A stretch of DNA of 8,189 bases, from positions 1 through 8,189 of the forward strand of contig JAMWDA010000067.1 in NCBI GenBank assembly GCA_023818995.1. The letters are read 5' to 3'. Source of the stretch: Candidatus Omnitrophota bacterium (lineage in GTDB: Bacteria > Omnitrophota > Gorgyraeia > Duberdicusellales > 4484-171). The notes below the pieces were generated by a model. The model was not told the DNA's origin. It ran no database searches and was given only the letters and a program-made list of their open reading frames with translations. Positions 1 to 7,147 of the stretch are shown one piece after another (position 1 is the stretch's first letter; every line of letters starts with the position of its first letter). The position numbers and the translations under genes were made by a program.

Positions 1-1
1 A

Positions 2-154
2 GGCGTGCTTAACCTGCCGCCAATAAGACTTGAAACACTGCTTAAAGAATGCTATAAAGAAGAAGACAAAGGTGGATACGATGTACCTATATCAGTCCAA
101 CTCATTTTGTATCTTGCTTTTTTGTATTTTGATATTACAATAAAATTGAATTAA
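2..154 (+). CDS. C-terminal fragment of an unrecognised ORF, cut by the window start
   Basis: An open frame runs from the window edge to a TAA at 152-154, about 50 residues, with no start inside the window. The first half is charged and could be real protein (for example LETLLKECYKEEDKGG). The second half is hydrophobic (VQLILYLAFLYFDITI) and overlaps a stretch that also reads like an AT-rich promoter region. I do not recognise the family. It lies 28 nt before the PilT-like gene and on the same strand, so it could be the end of an upstream gene. It may equally be a chance open frame in an intergenic region, because 50 open codons prove little. Confidence 0.25.
   Translation, partial: GVLNLPPIRLETLLKECYKEEDKGGYDVPISVQLILYLAFLYFDITIKLN
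114..141 (+). promoter_or_regulatory. Possible sigma-70-type promoter for the operon
   Basis: TACAAT at 136-141 differs from the -10 consensus by one base. TTGCTT at 114-119 matches the first half of the -35 consensus, with a 16-nt spacer. The region is AT-rich and lies about 40 nt before the first start codon, which suits a promoter for the six-gene unit. In AT-rich DNA such matches are common by chance, and the site overlaps the weak upstream ORF. Confidence 0.3.
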
Positions 155-170
155 TAAAAGAAATTTTAGA

Positions 171-176
171 AAGGAG
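171..176 (+). promoter_or_regulatory. Ribosome binding site of the PilT-like gene
   Basis: AAGGAG sits 6 nt before the ATG at 183. It is one of only two strong Shine-Dalgarno sites in the window and fixes the start of the first gene. Most downstream genes lack a well-placed site and seem to rely on coupling. Confidence 0.75.
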
Positions 177-182
177 CCTAAA

Positions 183-1253
183 ATGACGGTAAAGGAAATA
201 TTTGATAAGATGATAGAAAAAGAGGCATCCGATGTATTTATAAGAGTTGGTAGTTGTCTACATGGGAGAATATTTACCGAAGTAAAGGAGATGGATGGTA
301 ATAAGTTTACTCCTGAGGATGTAGAGAAAATAGTTTCTGATATACTTAAGCCTGAGGAAATAGATATTTTGCATAGAAATAGAAGTTATGAGTTCGCCTG
401 TTGGTATAGTAAGGAATGGAGATTCCGTGTAGGAGTTTTTTATCAGAGAAATACCTTATCGTTGGTTATAAGAAAAGTTAATTTAAGGATTCCTACATTT
501 AAGGAGCTAAATTTGCCCGAGAAGGTATTAGAAAATTTTTGTTTTCAGCGTCGCGGTTTAATTCTCCTTACAGGCACAACAGGAAGTGGTAAATCTACCA
601 CTATAGCGAGTATGATTGAGTTTATTAATCAAAACTTTTATCGTCACATCCTTACTATTGAAGAACCAATAGAGTTTACTTTCGAAGATAAGAAATCTAT
701 AATAAATCAAAGAGAAATAGGTAAAGATGTTTCTAATTACGAGGATGCTTTAAGACAATTTACCCTTCATTCTCCCGATGTTATCTATATAGGTAATATT
801 CGTGATTACGAGACTTGTAAAGCAGCATTAACTGCCGCTGAGACAGGAGTTCTGGTAATATCTTCTCTGCACACGGTTAATGCCTCTTCTACTGTAGAAA
901 GAATCGTTAATTTTTTCCCTCCTCATCAGCACGCTTCCGTAATGGCACAGCTTTCTTCTCTCCTAAAAGGAGTGATATCCTTAAGATTAATTCCTCGAGT
1001 AGATAGAGAAGGATTAATACCCGCTTATGAAATTATGGCTTTGAGCCCTACTATAGGTAGACTTCTAAGAGAAAACAAATTATGGGAGATGCCCAAGTAC
1101 ATAGCTAGTGGGGATATTTATGGAATGAAGAGTTTTAATCAGTGTTTATTTGAGTTGGTAAAAGAAAAGAAAATATCACCTATGTTGGCTTTAGATAACT
1201 CTGATAAGAAAGAAGAGTTAGAATTAAACTTAAGAAATAACGGATTGTTATAG
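183..1253 (+). CDS. PilT-family type IV pilus ATPase with a variant Walker B motif
   Basis: This is a 356-residue protein of the usual PilT length and alignable along its whole length with PilT, the hexameric cytoplasmic ATPase that retracts type IV pili. The N-terminal PAS-like domain (about 1-110) contains the family's ASD motif (15-17) and FRVGVFYQR (81-89). The RecA-like domain has Walker A GTTGSGKST (131-139), an Asp box LTIEEPIEF (157-165), NQREIGKDV (175-183) and a His box SSLHTVNA (227-234, His230). The C-terminal region PTIGRLLRENK (289-299) replaces the usual AIRN/AIRAGQ-type motif. The striking oddity is Walker B: SPDVIYIGNIRD (197-208) has Asn205 where PilT has the catalytic glutamate (GEMRD). 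The fold and nucleotide binding look preserved, but hydrolysis may be weak or absent. It could be a regulatory or structural paralogue of PilT/PilU. A strong ribosome binding site sets the start, and prfB follows after 2 nt. No pilin or other pil gene is in the window. Confidence 0.9.
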   Translation: MTVKEIFDKMIEKEASDVFIRVGSCLHGRIFTEVKEMDGNKFTPEDVEKIVSDILKPEEIDILHRNRSYEFACWYSKEWRFRVGVFYQRNTLSLVIRKVNLRIPTFKELNLPEKVLENFCFQRRGLILLTGTTGSGKSTTIASMIEFINQNFYRHILTIEEPIEFTFEDKKSIINQREIGKDVSNYEDALRQFTLHSPDVIYIGNIRDYETCKAALTAAETGVLVISSLHTVNASSTVERIVNFFPPHQHASVMAQLSSLLKGVISLRLIPRVDREGLIPAYEIMALSPTIGRLLRENKLWEMPKYIASGDIYGMKSFNQCLFELVKEKKISPMLALDNSDKKEELELNLRNNGLL

Positions 1254-1255
1254 AT

Positions 1256-2359
1256 ATGTTTGAAGATATCGTTAGGAAGTTAGATACGATAAATAATGAG
1301 TTTAAAGAGTTGAAGGTTCTCCTTCGCATAGAAGATAAAAGAATGGAAATAGATTCCCTCCAATTGAAAATGGGAGAAGCATCTTTTTGGGATAATCCTA
1401 AGATGGTTAACGAGGTGGTTAGTAGAGTTAAACAGCTTAAGGAAACGTTGGAAACTTCAGAAATATTTGAGAGAAAAATTGAAGATGTAAAAGAGATGCT
1501 TAGTGTTTTAGATAGTTCTTACGAAGGGCAACTTTTAAAGGAAGTTAAAGAAATAGAGAATTTATTGGATAGTTTCAAAATGAGAGTTTTTTTGAATGGT
1601 CAATTTGATGAAGCTAACGCTATAGTGGAGATAAATTCAGGAGCAGGTGGCACGGAAGCTTGCGATTGGGCACAGATGCTTTTTAGGATGTATTTGCGAT
1701 GGGCAGAAGAAAAGAAATTTAATATTAGAGTTGTTAATGAGGTGAGAGGAGAGGAGGTAGGATTTAAGAATATTAGTTTTTTTGTGGAAGGTAGATACGC
1801 CTATGGCTTTTTGAAGTCAGAGAAAGGTGTGCATAGATTAGTAAGAATTTCTCCCTTTGATGCTAATAAACGTCGCCATACCTCTTTTGCTTCAGTGGAT
1901 GTTGTTCCCGAAGTAGAGGATATAAGCATTGAGATAAAACAGGAGGATTTAAAGATAGAAACATACAGAGCAAGTGGACACGGTGGTCAGCATGTTAATG
2001 TTACAGATTCTGCGGTAAGGATAACGCATCTTCCTACGGGTATAGTAGTTAGTTGTCAGAACGAAAGATCTCAGTATCAGAATAAACAAACAGCATTAAG
2101 AGTCCTTAGGGCAAAAATATACGAATATAAGAGAGAAGAACAAAAAAAATCTTTAGAGAAACTCTCAGGAGACAAGAAGAAAATAGAGTGGGGTTCACAG
2201 ATACGTTCTTACGTTCTTTTTCCCTATCTTTTGGTTAAAGACCATCGCACAGATTTTGAAGATACCGATGCTAAAGGTGTTTTGGATGGTAAATTGGATG
2301 GTTTCATCCTCAGTTATCTTAAGTACACTTTAAATGAGGTTAATGCTTCCCAGCAATGA
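1256..2359 (+). CDS. prfB: Peptide chain release factor 2 (RF2)
   Basis: RF2 reads UGA and UAA stop codons in the ribosomal A site and triggers peptide release. The 367-residue length is normal for the family. The N-terminal helical domain (about 1-110) includes the typical ASFWDNP (42-48). The codon-recognition motif SPF is at 199-201, which marks RF2 rather than RF1 (PxT). The peptidyl-transferase motif GGQ is at 243-245, within YRASGHGGQHVNVTDSAVR; the residue before GGQ is His instead of the usual Ala. A CQNERSQYQNK segment (267-277) follows, as expected. Many prfB genes carry an in-frame UGA near codon 26 and need a programmed +1 frameshift. Here that place (codons 22-25, CTC CTT CGC ATA) reads straight through, so this autoregulation is absent. 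The ATG is 2 nt after the previous stop with no clear ribosome binding site, which suggests coupling. The end overlaps secA by 4 nt (ATGA). Confidence 0.97.
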   Translation: MFEDIVRKLDTINNEFKELKVLLRIEDKRMEIDSLQLKMGEASFWDNPKMVNEVVSRVKQLKETLETSEIFERKIEDVKEMLSVLDSSYEGQLLKEVKEIENLLDSFKMRVFLNGQFDEANAIVEINSGAGGTEACDWAQMLFRMYLRWAEEKKFNIRVVNEVRGEEVGFKNISFFVEGRYAYGFLKSEKGVHRLVRISPFDANKRRHTSFASVDVVPEVEDISIEIKQEDLKIETYRASGHGGQHVNVTDSAVRITHLPTGIVVSCQNERSQYQNKQTALRVLRAKIYEYKREEQKKSLEKLSGDKKKIEWGSQIRSYVLFPYLLVKDHRTDFEDTDAKGVLDGKLDGFILSYLKYTLNEVNASQQ

Positions 2360-5199
2360 TAAAAAGTTTTATTCTTTCTAAGTATACTAAAAAGATTAAG
2401 AAGAATTTTGCAGGGGTTAATGTTATTTTTAATCGCGAGATACCAACTCCTTCTATTAGAGAGATTTATCAACTCTGCGGTATTGTAAGTAAAGTTAATT
2501 CTTTTGAAAAAGAGCTTTTAGAGAAGGATGAGATATTTTTTAAAGAAAAAACTTTAGAGTTTAAAAAATTGATTAAAGAAAAAACAGAAGGAGTTAATGA
2601 AGAAGAATCATTTTTAGTTATCAAAGATTTACTGGAGGATATTTTACCGTTTTATTTTGCTATGGTTAGGGAGGCAGCTCGTCGCACTATAAGGATGCGA
2701 CATTTTGATGTCCAGATTTTAGGAGGAATTATTCTTCATAGAAATAAGATTGCCGAAATGGCTACGGGGGAGGGTAAAACCTTAGTAGCTACTTTAGCGG
2801 CATCTTTGAACGCTTTAGTAGATAGAGGTGTACATATCGTTACGGTTAACGATTATTTGGCTAAAAGAGACTGGGAATGGATGGGTCCTGTTTATCGTTT
2901 TTTGGGTCTTAGTGTGGGGGTAATTCAGCAGGATATGGGCAAAGATGAAAGGAAGCAGGCTTATAGTTGTGATATAACTTATGGAACCAATAACGAGTTT
3001 GGGTTTGATTATCTACGTGATAATATGGCTACTTCTTTAGATGAGGTTGTTCAACGTGGTCATTTCTACGCTATCGTTGATGAAGTTGATTCCATACTTA
3101 TAGATGAGGCAAGGACACCGTTGATAATTTCAGGACCTTCCGATTTATCCGTGGATAAATACTATATAGCTGACCGTATAACCAGGCAGCTTAAGATAAA
3201 TAAAATTATCTCTGCCCACGATACAAAAGAAGGGACGGTGATCGTTAAACTTTTGGATGGAAGTGAAAAGGTGATTTCTCGTGATGAGTTAGAGAATAAT
3301 TGGGATGCGATTGTAGAAGAAAAAAATCATAATAGTTATCTTACCAAAAGAGGTGAGGATAAATGCGAAGCATTGTTGGGAGTTAATAGTATTTCCGAAG
3401 ATGCTCCTGATCAATTTTCTAATACCTGGGTTCATTATATTACTAACGCCATTAAAGCACACAAGTTATTTACTCAAGATAAAGATTATATCGTAAAGGA
3501 TGGAAAAGTTATAATTGTAGATGAGTTTACTGGTAGACTTATGCCGGGAAGAAGATGGTCAGAAGGAATACATCAGGCAATAGAGGCTAAAGAACATTTG
3601 GAAATTCAGCAGGAGTCACAAACTTTAGCTACCATTACTTTGCAGAATTATTTTCGTATGTATAGAAAATTAGCTGGGATGACAGGGACAGCGTATACGG
3701 AAGCTAACGAATTTAAACATATATATAAGTTAGATGTGGTAACTATACCTACCAATAAACCTCTTATTCGCACAAATTTTTCTGACAGGATATATAAGAC
3801 GAAAAAGGCAAAGTTTAAAGCGATTATCTCTGAAATTGAGGAGTTATATAAGCTGAGACGGCCGGTCCTAGTAGGAACTACCTCTATAGAAGATTCCGAG
3901 GAGTTATCTTTTATGTTGAAGAAAAAAGGTATCCCTCATAACGTTTTAAATGCTAAGTACCATGAGAGGGAAGCTTATATCGTTGCTCAGGCAGGGCGTC
4001 TGGGGCAGGTTACTATTGCTACAAATATGGCAGGAAGGGGAACGGATATAATTCTGGGAGGTAATATTGATTATTTTATCAAAGAGATGCTTATGCGGGA
4101 AGGAATTTCTCCTTGCGATAATAGATACACTGATAAGTATAATGAGCTTTACTATAAATATAAAGATAAATTTGAGGAGGAACATAGAAAAGTAGTAGAG
4201 TTGGGAGGATTACACGTTATCGGTGCGCAAAGGCACGAGGCACGGAGGATAGATAACCAGTTAAAAGGAAGAGCAGGTAGACAAGGAGATCCTGGTTCTT
4301 CGCGTTTCTACATATCTTTAGAGGATGAACTTATGAGGTTGTTTGGTTCAGAGAGGATTTATTTCTTGATGGATAAGTTAGGTTTCCCTGAAGATGAACC
4401 CATAGAACATTCTCTGGTAACTCGTTCTATAGAAACAGCTCAGAAGAGAGTAGAAGCACATAATTTTGAGATAAGAAAAAATCTTCTTCAGTTTGATGAT
4501 GTGATGAATCGTCAGAGAGAAACTATATATAAACAGCGTAGAGAGATTTTAGAAAAAGATAATATAAAAGAAGAGATATACTCTATGATGGAGGAATTGA
4601 TTGAAAACAATATTAATATTTACTATGAAGGTGAACCTGATTTGGGTGGATTAGTTCACTGGTTAAAGATAAAATTCGCAATTGAAATAGATGTTAAAGA
4701 GATAACTTCTACTACTATTCAGCAAACAAGAGAATTTGTTATACAAAAATTAAAAAACGCTTATGAGGAGAGAGAAAAAATTGTTGGCTCTCCCCAGATG
4801 CGTATTATGGAGAAAATGATAGCTCTCTTTGTTATAGATTCCCGATGGAAAGAGCATCTTTTAGTTATAGATTCTTTGAAAGAGGGCATATCTTTAAGAG
4901 GTTATGCTCACGTTGACCCTATAGTAGAGTACCAGAAGGAATCTTATTTAGCTTTTTCTGAAATGATGGATTCCATTAAGGAAGGGATTGTAGAACTGTT
5001 GTTTAGAACAAAATTGGCTCCTTTAACTCAGACATTAAGAGTTTTTCCTTCCCATCAACAGTCTCCTAAATTACAAACCTCTCCTAAAAATTCTCTCTCC
5101 ACGGCTAAAGGTAAAATAGATAATAAGGATAAAGTTGGTAGAAATGACCCTTGTCCTTGTGGTAGTGGGAAAAAATATAAAAAATGCTGTGGAGCATAA
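2356..5199 (+). CDS. secA: Preprotein translocase ATPase SecA
   Basis: SecA is the ATP-driven motor that pushes unfolded precursors through SecYEG at the inner membrane. This copy is complete at 947 residues. In order: REAARRTIRMRHFDVQ (105-120), Walker A ATGEGKT (136-142), TVNDYLAKRD (163-172), DEVD Walker B (242-245), RTPLIISGP (253-261), the preprotein cross-linking domain (about 262-370), VDEFTGRLMPGRRW (388-401), GMTGTA (441-446), NBD2 motifs VGTTSIEDSE (506-515), ATNMAGRGTD (555-564) and QLKGRAGRQGDPG (635-647), then the helical scaffold and wing domains. A variable linker (about 885-927) leads to the C-terminal zinc-binding SEC-C motif with Cys933, Cys935, Cys944 and Cys945, which normally contacts SecB or the ribosome. 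Walker A lies about 34 residues further from the N-terminus than in E. coli SecA, so the N-terminal region is enlarged. The start overlaps the prfB stop (ATGA) and no good ribosome binding site is near it, so translation is probably coupled. Confidence 0.98.
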   Translation: MIKSFILSKYTKKIKKNFAGVNVIFNREIPTPSIREIYQLCGIVSKVNSFEKELLEKDEIFFKEKTLEFKKLIKEKTEGVNEEESFLVIKDLLEDILPFYFAMVREAARRTIRMRHFDVQILGGIILHRNKIAEMATGEGKTLVATLAASLNALVDRGVHIVTVNDYLAKRDWEWMGPVYRFLGLSVGVIQQDMGKDERKQAYSCDITYGTNNEFGFDYLRDNMATSLDEVVQRGHFYAIVDEVDSILIDEARTPLIISGPSDLSVDKYYIADRITRQLKINKIISAHDTKEGTVIVKLLDGSEKVISRDELENNWDAIVEEKNHNSYLTKRGEDKCEALLGVNSISEDAPDQFSNTWVHYITNAIKAHKLFTQDKDYIVKDGKVIIVDEFTGRLMPGRRWSEGIHQAIEAKEHLEIQQESQTLATITLQNYFRMYRKLAGMTGTAYTEANEFKHIYKLDVVTIPTNKPLIRTNFSDRIYKTKKAKFKAIISEIEELYKLRRPVLVGTTSIEDSEELSFMLKKKGIPHNVLNAKYHEREAYIVAQAGRLGQVTIATNMAGRGTDIILGGNIDYFIKEMLMREGISPCDNRYTDKYNELYYKYKDKFEEEHRKVVELGGLHVIGAQRHEARRIDNQLKGRAGRQGDPGSSRFYISLEDELMRLFGSERIYFLMDKLGFPEDEPIEHSLVTRSIETAQKRVEAHNFEIRKNLLQFDDVMNRQRETIYKQRREILEKDNIKEEIYSMMEELIENNINIYYEGEPDLGGLVHWLKIKFAIEIDVKEITSTTIQQTREFVIQKLKNAYEEREKIVGSPQMRIMEKMIALFVIDSRWKEHLLVIDSLKEGISLRGYAHVDPIVEYQKESYLAFSEMMDSIKEGIVELLFRTKLAPLTQTLRVFPSHQQSPKLQTSPKNSLSTAKGKIDNKDKVGRNDPCPCGSGKKYKKCCGA

Positions 5200-5229
5200 A
5201 AGCAATTTGTTTTTAAATGATGATATAGT

Positions 5230-6690
5230 ATGTTAGCTAATACATTTGTAGCTCTTATTAGTGGATTATTGACATCGGTAAGTTTTAACTTCTCTTGCCT
5301 TTCTTTTTTTATTTGGTTTGGATTATTTCCTCTCTTTACTCTTTTATATAGAACAAAAAATGCCCCTATTTATTTTTTTATAGCTGGTTTCATCCAATAT
5401 CTTACAACTATATTTTGGATAAGTTTTGTTAGTAAATTAGGGTTTATTTTACTTTCTCTATATTTAGCAATTTATTGGTTTATCTTTGGGCATTTATCTC
5501 TTTATTTTATTAGGAGTAAATATGCGATTTTTGTTTTGCCTGCTCTCTGGGTAATTTTAGAATTTATCAAAGAGAATATTTTAGGCGGTTTTGGTTGGGT
5601 AAACTTTGCCTACTCTCAGTATAAAAATTTATTCCTTATCCAAATATCAGATATTCTCGGAGCAAAATCAATTTCCTTTTTAATAGTTATGGTTAATTTT
5701 CTTATATTTTTCTCTTTACATAATAAAAAAATAGTGTTAAAAGAATTTTTATATACTATCTTTATTTTAATTATAGTTATAATTTATTCTTTATTTAGAT
5801 TAAAAACTTTAGATTCTTCTTTTACGGTTAAATTAACGGTTATTCAACCTAATATCCATCAAGAAATTAAATGGGATGTTAACTCCCAGGATTTTATAAT
5901 TGAACGGTTAAAAGAGTTAGGGAATAGAGCAGGAGAGAACACATTACTATTGTATCCAGAAGCTAGTTGGCCCAAAGTTATCGATATGAGAGGACGTTAC
6001 CAGATAGAAGAGATAAGTGATAATTTAAATAGAGATGCTTTAATAGGTGTAGTGATCGATGAGGAGGGATGTTTTTATAATTCGGCAATACTTATAGATA
6101 AAGAAGGAAATATTAAAGGTTTATACCGTAAGATTAAGTTAGTCCCTTTTGGTGAGTATGTGCCTTTTAGAAAGCTGTTAGGTTTTATTGATGTATTGAA
6201 TACTTTGGGAGATATCTCTAGGGGTAAAGAGGTTTATATTTTTAATTATAAAGATAGAAAATTTGGCACGATAATTTGTTTTGAAGATACTTTCCCTATC
6301 CTTGTCTCCACATTTTCTAAAAGAAGCGATTTCCTTGTAAATATTACCAACGATGCTTGGTTTAGAGGCGAACCAGAGGCTAGTCAGCATTTCTCAATAA
6401 TGACATTTAGAGCTATAGAGAATCGGATATCCATTGTGAGGAGCGCTAATACAGGGATAAGTGGCTATGTTGATTTTTTAGGAAGAGCGAGTAAATTAAA
6501 TGTTAATGGTAAAGAAGTTTTTACTGAAGGTTTAAGTTCGTTTGAACTACCTTTAAATTCTAAAAGGAGCATTTATAATAGGTTGGGAGAGTTTTTTGTG
6601 GGTATATGTGGTTTAATTGTTTTAGGAGCAAGTATGGGTAATAAAATAGGGGGTAAGTATGGAGTTAAAGTTGGAGATAGTAAAAATTAA
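5230..6690 (+). CDS. lnt: Apolipoprotein N-acyltransferase Lnt
   Basis: Lnt adds the third acyl chain to the N-terminal cysteine of lipoproteins, using phospholipid as donor, at the outer face of the inner membrane. The 486-residue length is close to the E. coli enzyme (512). The N-terminal third is strongly hydrophobic, with membrane segments at roughly 5-39, 46-92, 97-113, 135-162 and 170-189. It is followed by the nitrilase-like domain (about 200-440) and a last membrane helix (about 453-469). The catalytic triad is visible: Glu244 in YPEASWP, Lys301 in KIKLVPFGEYVP and Cys350 in TIICFED, matching E. coli Glu267, Lys335 and Cys387; Glu309 and Glu352 are also conserved. NDAWFRGEPEASQH (374-387) and RSANTGISG (404-412) are family signatures. 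ATG 5230 is the first possible start after an in-frame TGA at 5221-5223. It has no clear ribosome binding site. The last 32 nt overlap the next gene in another frame. Confidence 0.96.
   Translation: MLANTFVALISGLLTSVSFNFSCLSFFIWFGLFPLFTLLYRTKNAPIYFFIAGFIQYLTTIFWISFVSKLGFILLSLYLAIYWFIFGHLSLYFIRSKYAIFVLPALWVILEFIKENILGGFGWVNFAYSQYKNLFLIQISDILGAKSISFLIVMVNFLIFFSLHNKKIVLKEFLYTIFILIIVIIYSLFRLKTLDSSFTVKLTVIQPNIHQEIKWDVNSQDFIIERLKELGNRAGENTLLLYPEASWPKVIDMRGRYQIEEISDNLNRDALIGVVIDEEGCFYNSAILIDKEGNIKGLYRKIKLVPFGEYVPFRKLLGFIDVLNTLGDISRGKEVYIFNYKDRKFGTIICFEDTFPILVSTFSKRSDFLVNITNDAWFRGEPEASQHFSIMTFRAIENRISIVRSANTGISGYVDFLGRASKLNVNGKEVFTEGLSSFELPLNSKRSIYNRLGEFFVGICGLIVLGASMGNKIGGKYGVKVGDSKN
6648..6653 (+). 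promoter_or_regulatory. Ribosome binding site of the adenosine-specific kinase, inside lnt
   Basis: AGGGGG ends 5 nt before the ATG at 6659 and lies inside the lnt coding sequence. Here it encodes part of the polar C-terminal tail of Lnt. It supports the 6659 start and suggests that this gene is initiated independently of its neighbour, unlike most genes of the operon. Confidence 0.65.
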
Positions 6691-7147
6691 TAAACCCGCG
6701 GATTTAAATATTATTATAGGTCAGACGCATTTCATAAAAAGCGTAGAGGATATTTACGAGGTATTAGTGAGCAGTGTCCCTAATATTAAGTTTGGAATAG
6801 CTTTTTGTGAAGCTTCGGGAGCTACTCTTGTAAGAAGTGAAGGTTCTGATGAAGAGTTAAAGAAGATAGCTATAGATAATGCTTTAGCCATTGGTGCAGG
6901 GCATAGTTTTGTGATAATTATTAAAGATGCTTATCCTATAAATGTTTTAAATCAACTCAAGATGGTTGGCGAAGTTTGTAGAATATTCTGTGCTACAGCA
7001 AATCCTTTGGAGGTAATCGTAGCACAAAGCGAGCAGGGTAGAGGTATATTAGGTGTTATAGATGGTTTTTCTCCTAAAGGGGTGGAGAAGGAAGAGGATA
7101 TAAAATGGCGTAAGGAATTCTTAAGGAAGATTAAATATAAGTTATGA
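6659..7147 (+). CDS. Adenosine-specific kinase (DUF355 family)
   Basis: This 162-residue protein matches, from end to end, the small family known as adenosine-specific kinase (Pfam Adenosine_kin, PF04008), common in archaea and in scattered bacteria. Characteristic blocks are GQTHFIK (21-27), FGIAFCEASG (45-54), AIGAGHSF (77-84), INVLNQLKMVGEVCRIFCA (94-112) and EQGRGILGVIDGFSPKG (125-141). No signal peptide or membrane segment is visible, so it should be cytosolic. The assigned role, phosphorylation of adenosine, rests on limited family work and is not shown by the sequence itself. The start at 6659 gives the typical N-terminus (MELKLEIVKI) and has a good ribosome binding site, at the cost of a 32-nt overlap with lnt. 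The stop overlaps the start of the following acyltransferase gene as ATGA. It is the only clear nucleotide-metabolism gene in an otherwise envelope, secretion and translation operon. Confidence 0.9.
   Translation: MELKLEIVKINKPADLNIIIGQTHFIKSVEDIYEVLVSSVPNIKFGIAFCEASGATLVRSEGSDEELKKIAIDNALAIGAGHSFVIIIKDAYPINVLNQLKMVGEVCRIFCATANPLEVIVAQSEQGRGILGVIDGFSPKGVEKEEDIKWRKEFLRKIKYKL

Noticed and set aside
2142..2149. Run of eight A in prfB as a possible transcriptional slippage site
   Set aside because: It encodes Lys-Lys in a charged segment, the frame is continuous to the normal RF2 end, and nothing suggests a useful shifted product.
3946..4185. 79-codon open frame on the - strand inside secA
   Set aside because: It lies wholly opposite the conserved NBD2 of SecA, has no recognisable motif and reflects the AT-rich codon pattern of the real gene.
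5200..5229. Possible terminator or promoter between secA and lnt
   Set aside because: No stem-loop is visible. The TATAGT at 5224-5229 touches the start codon, so it cannot serve as an ordinary -10 for lnt.
5233..5240. TTAGCTAA palindrome just after the lnt start
   Set aside because: An 8-base palindrome in AT-rich coding DNA is expected by chance and has no extended symmetry or second copy nearby.
6178..6390. 70-codon open frame on the - strand inside lnt
   Set aside because: It is antisense to the conserved nitrilase domain containing the catalytic Cys, with no family resemblance of its own.
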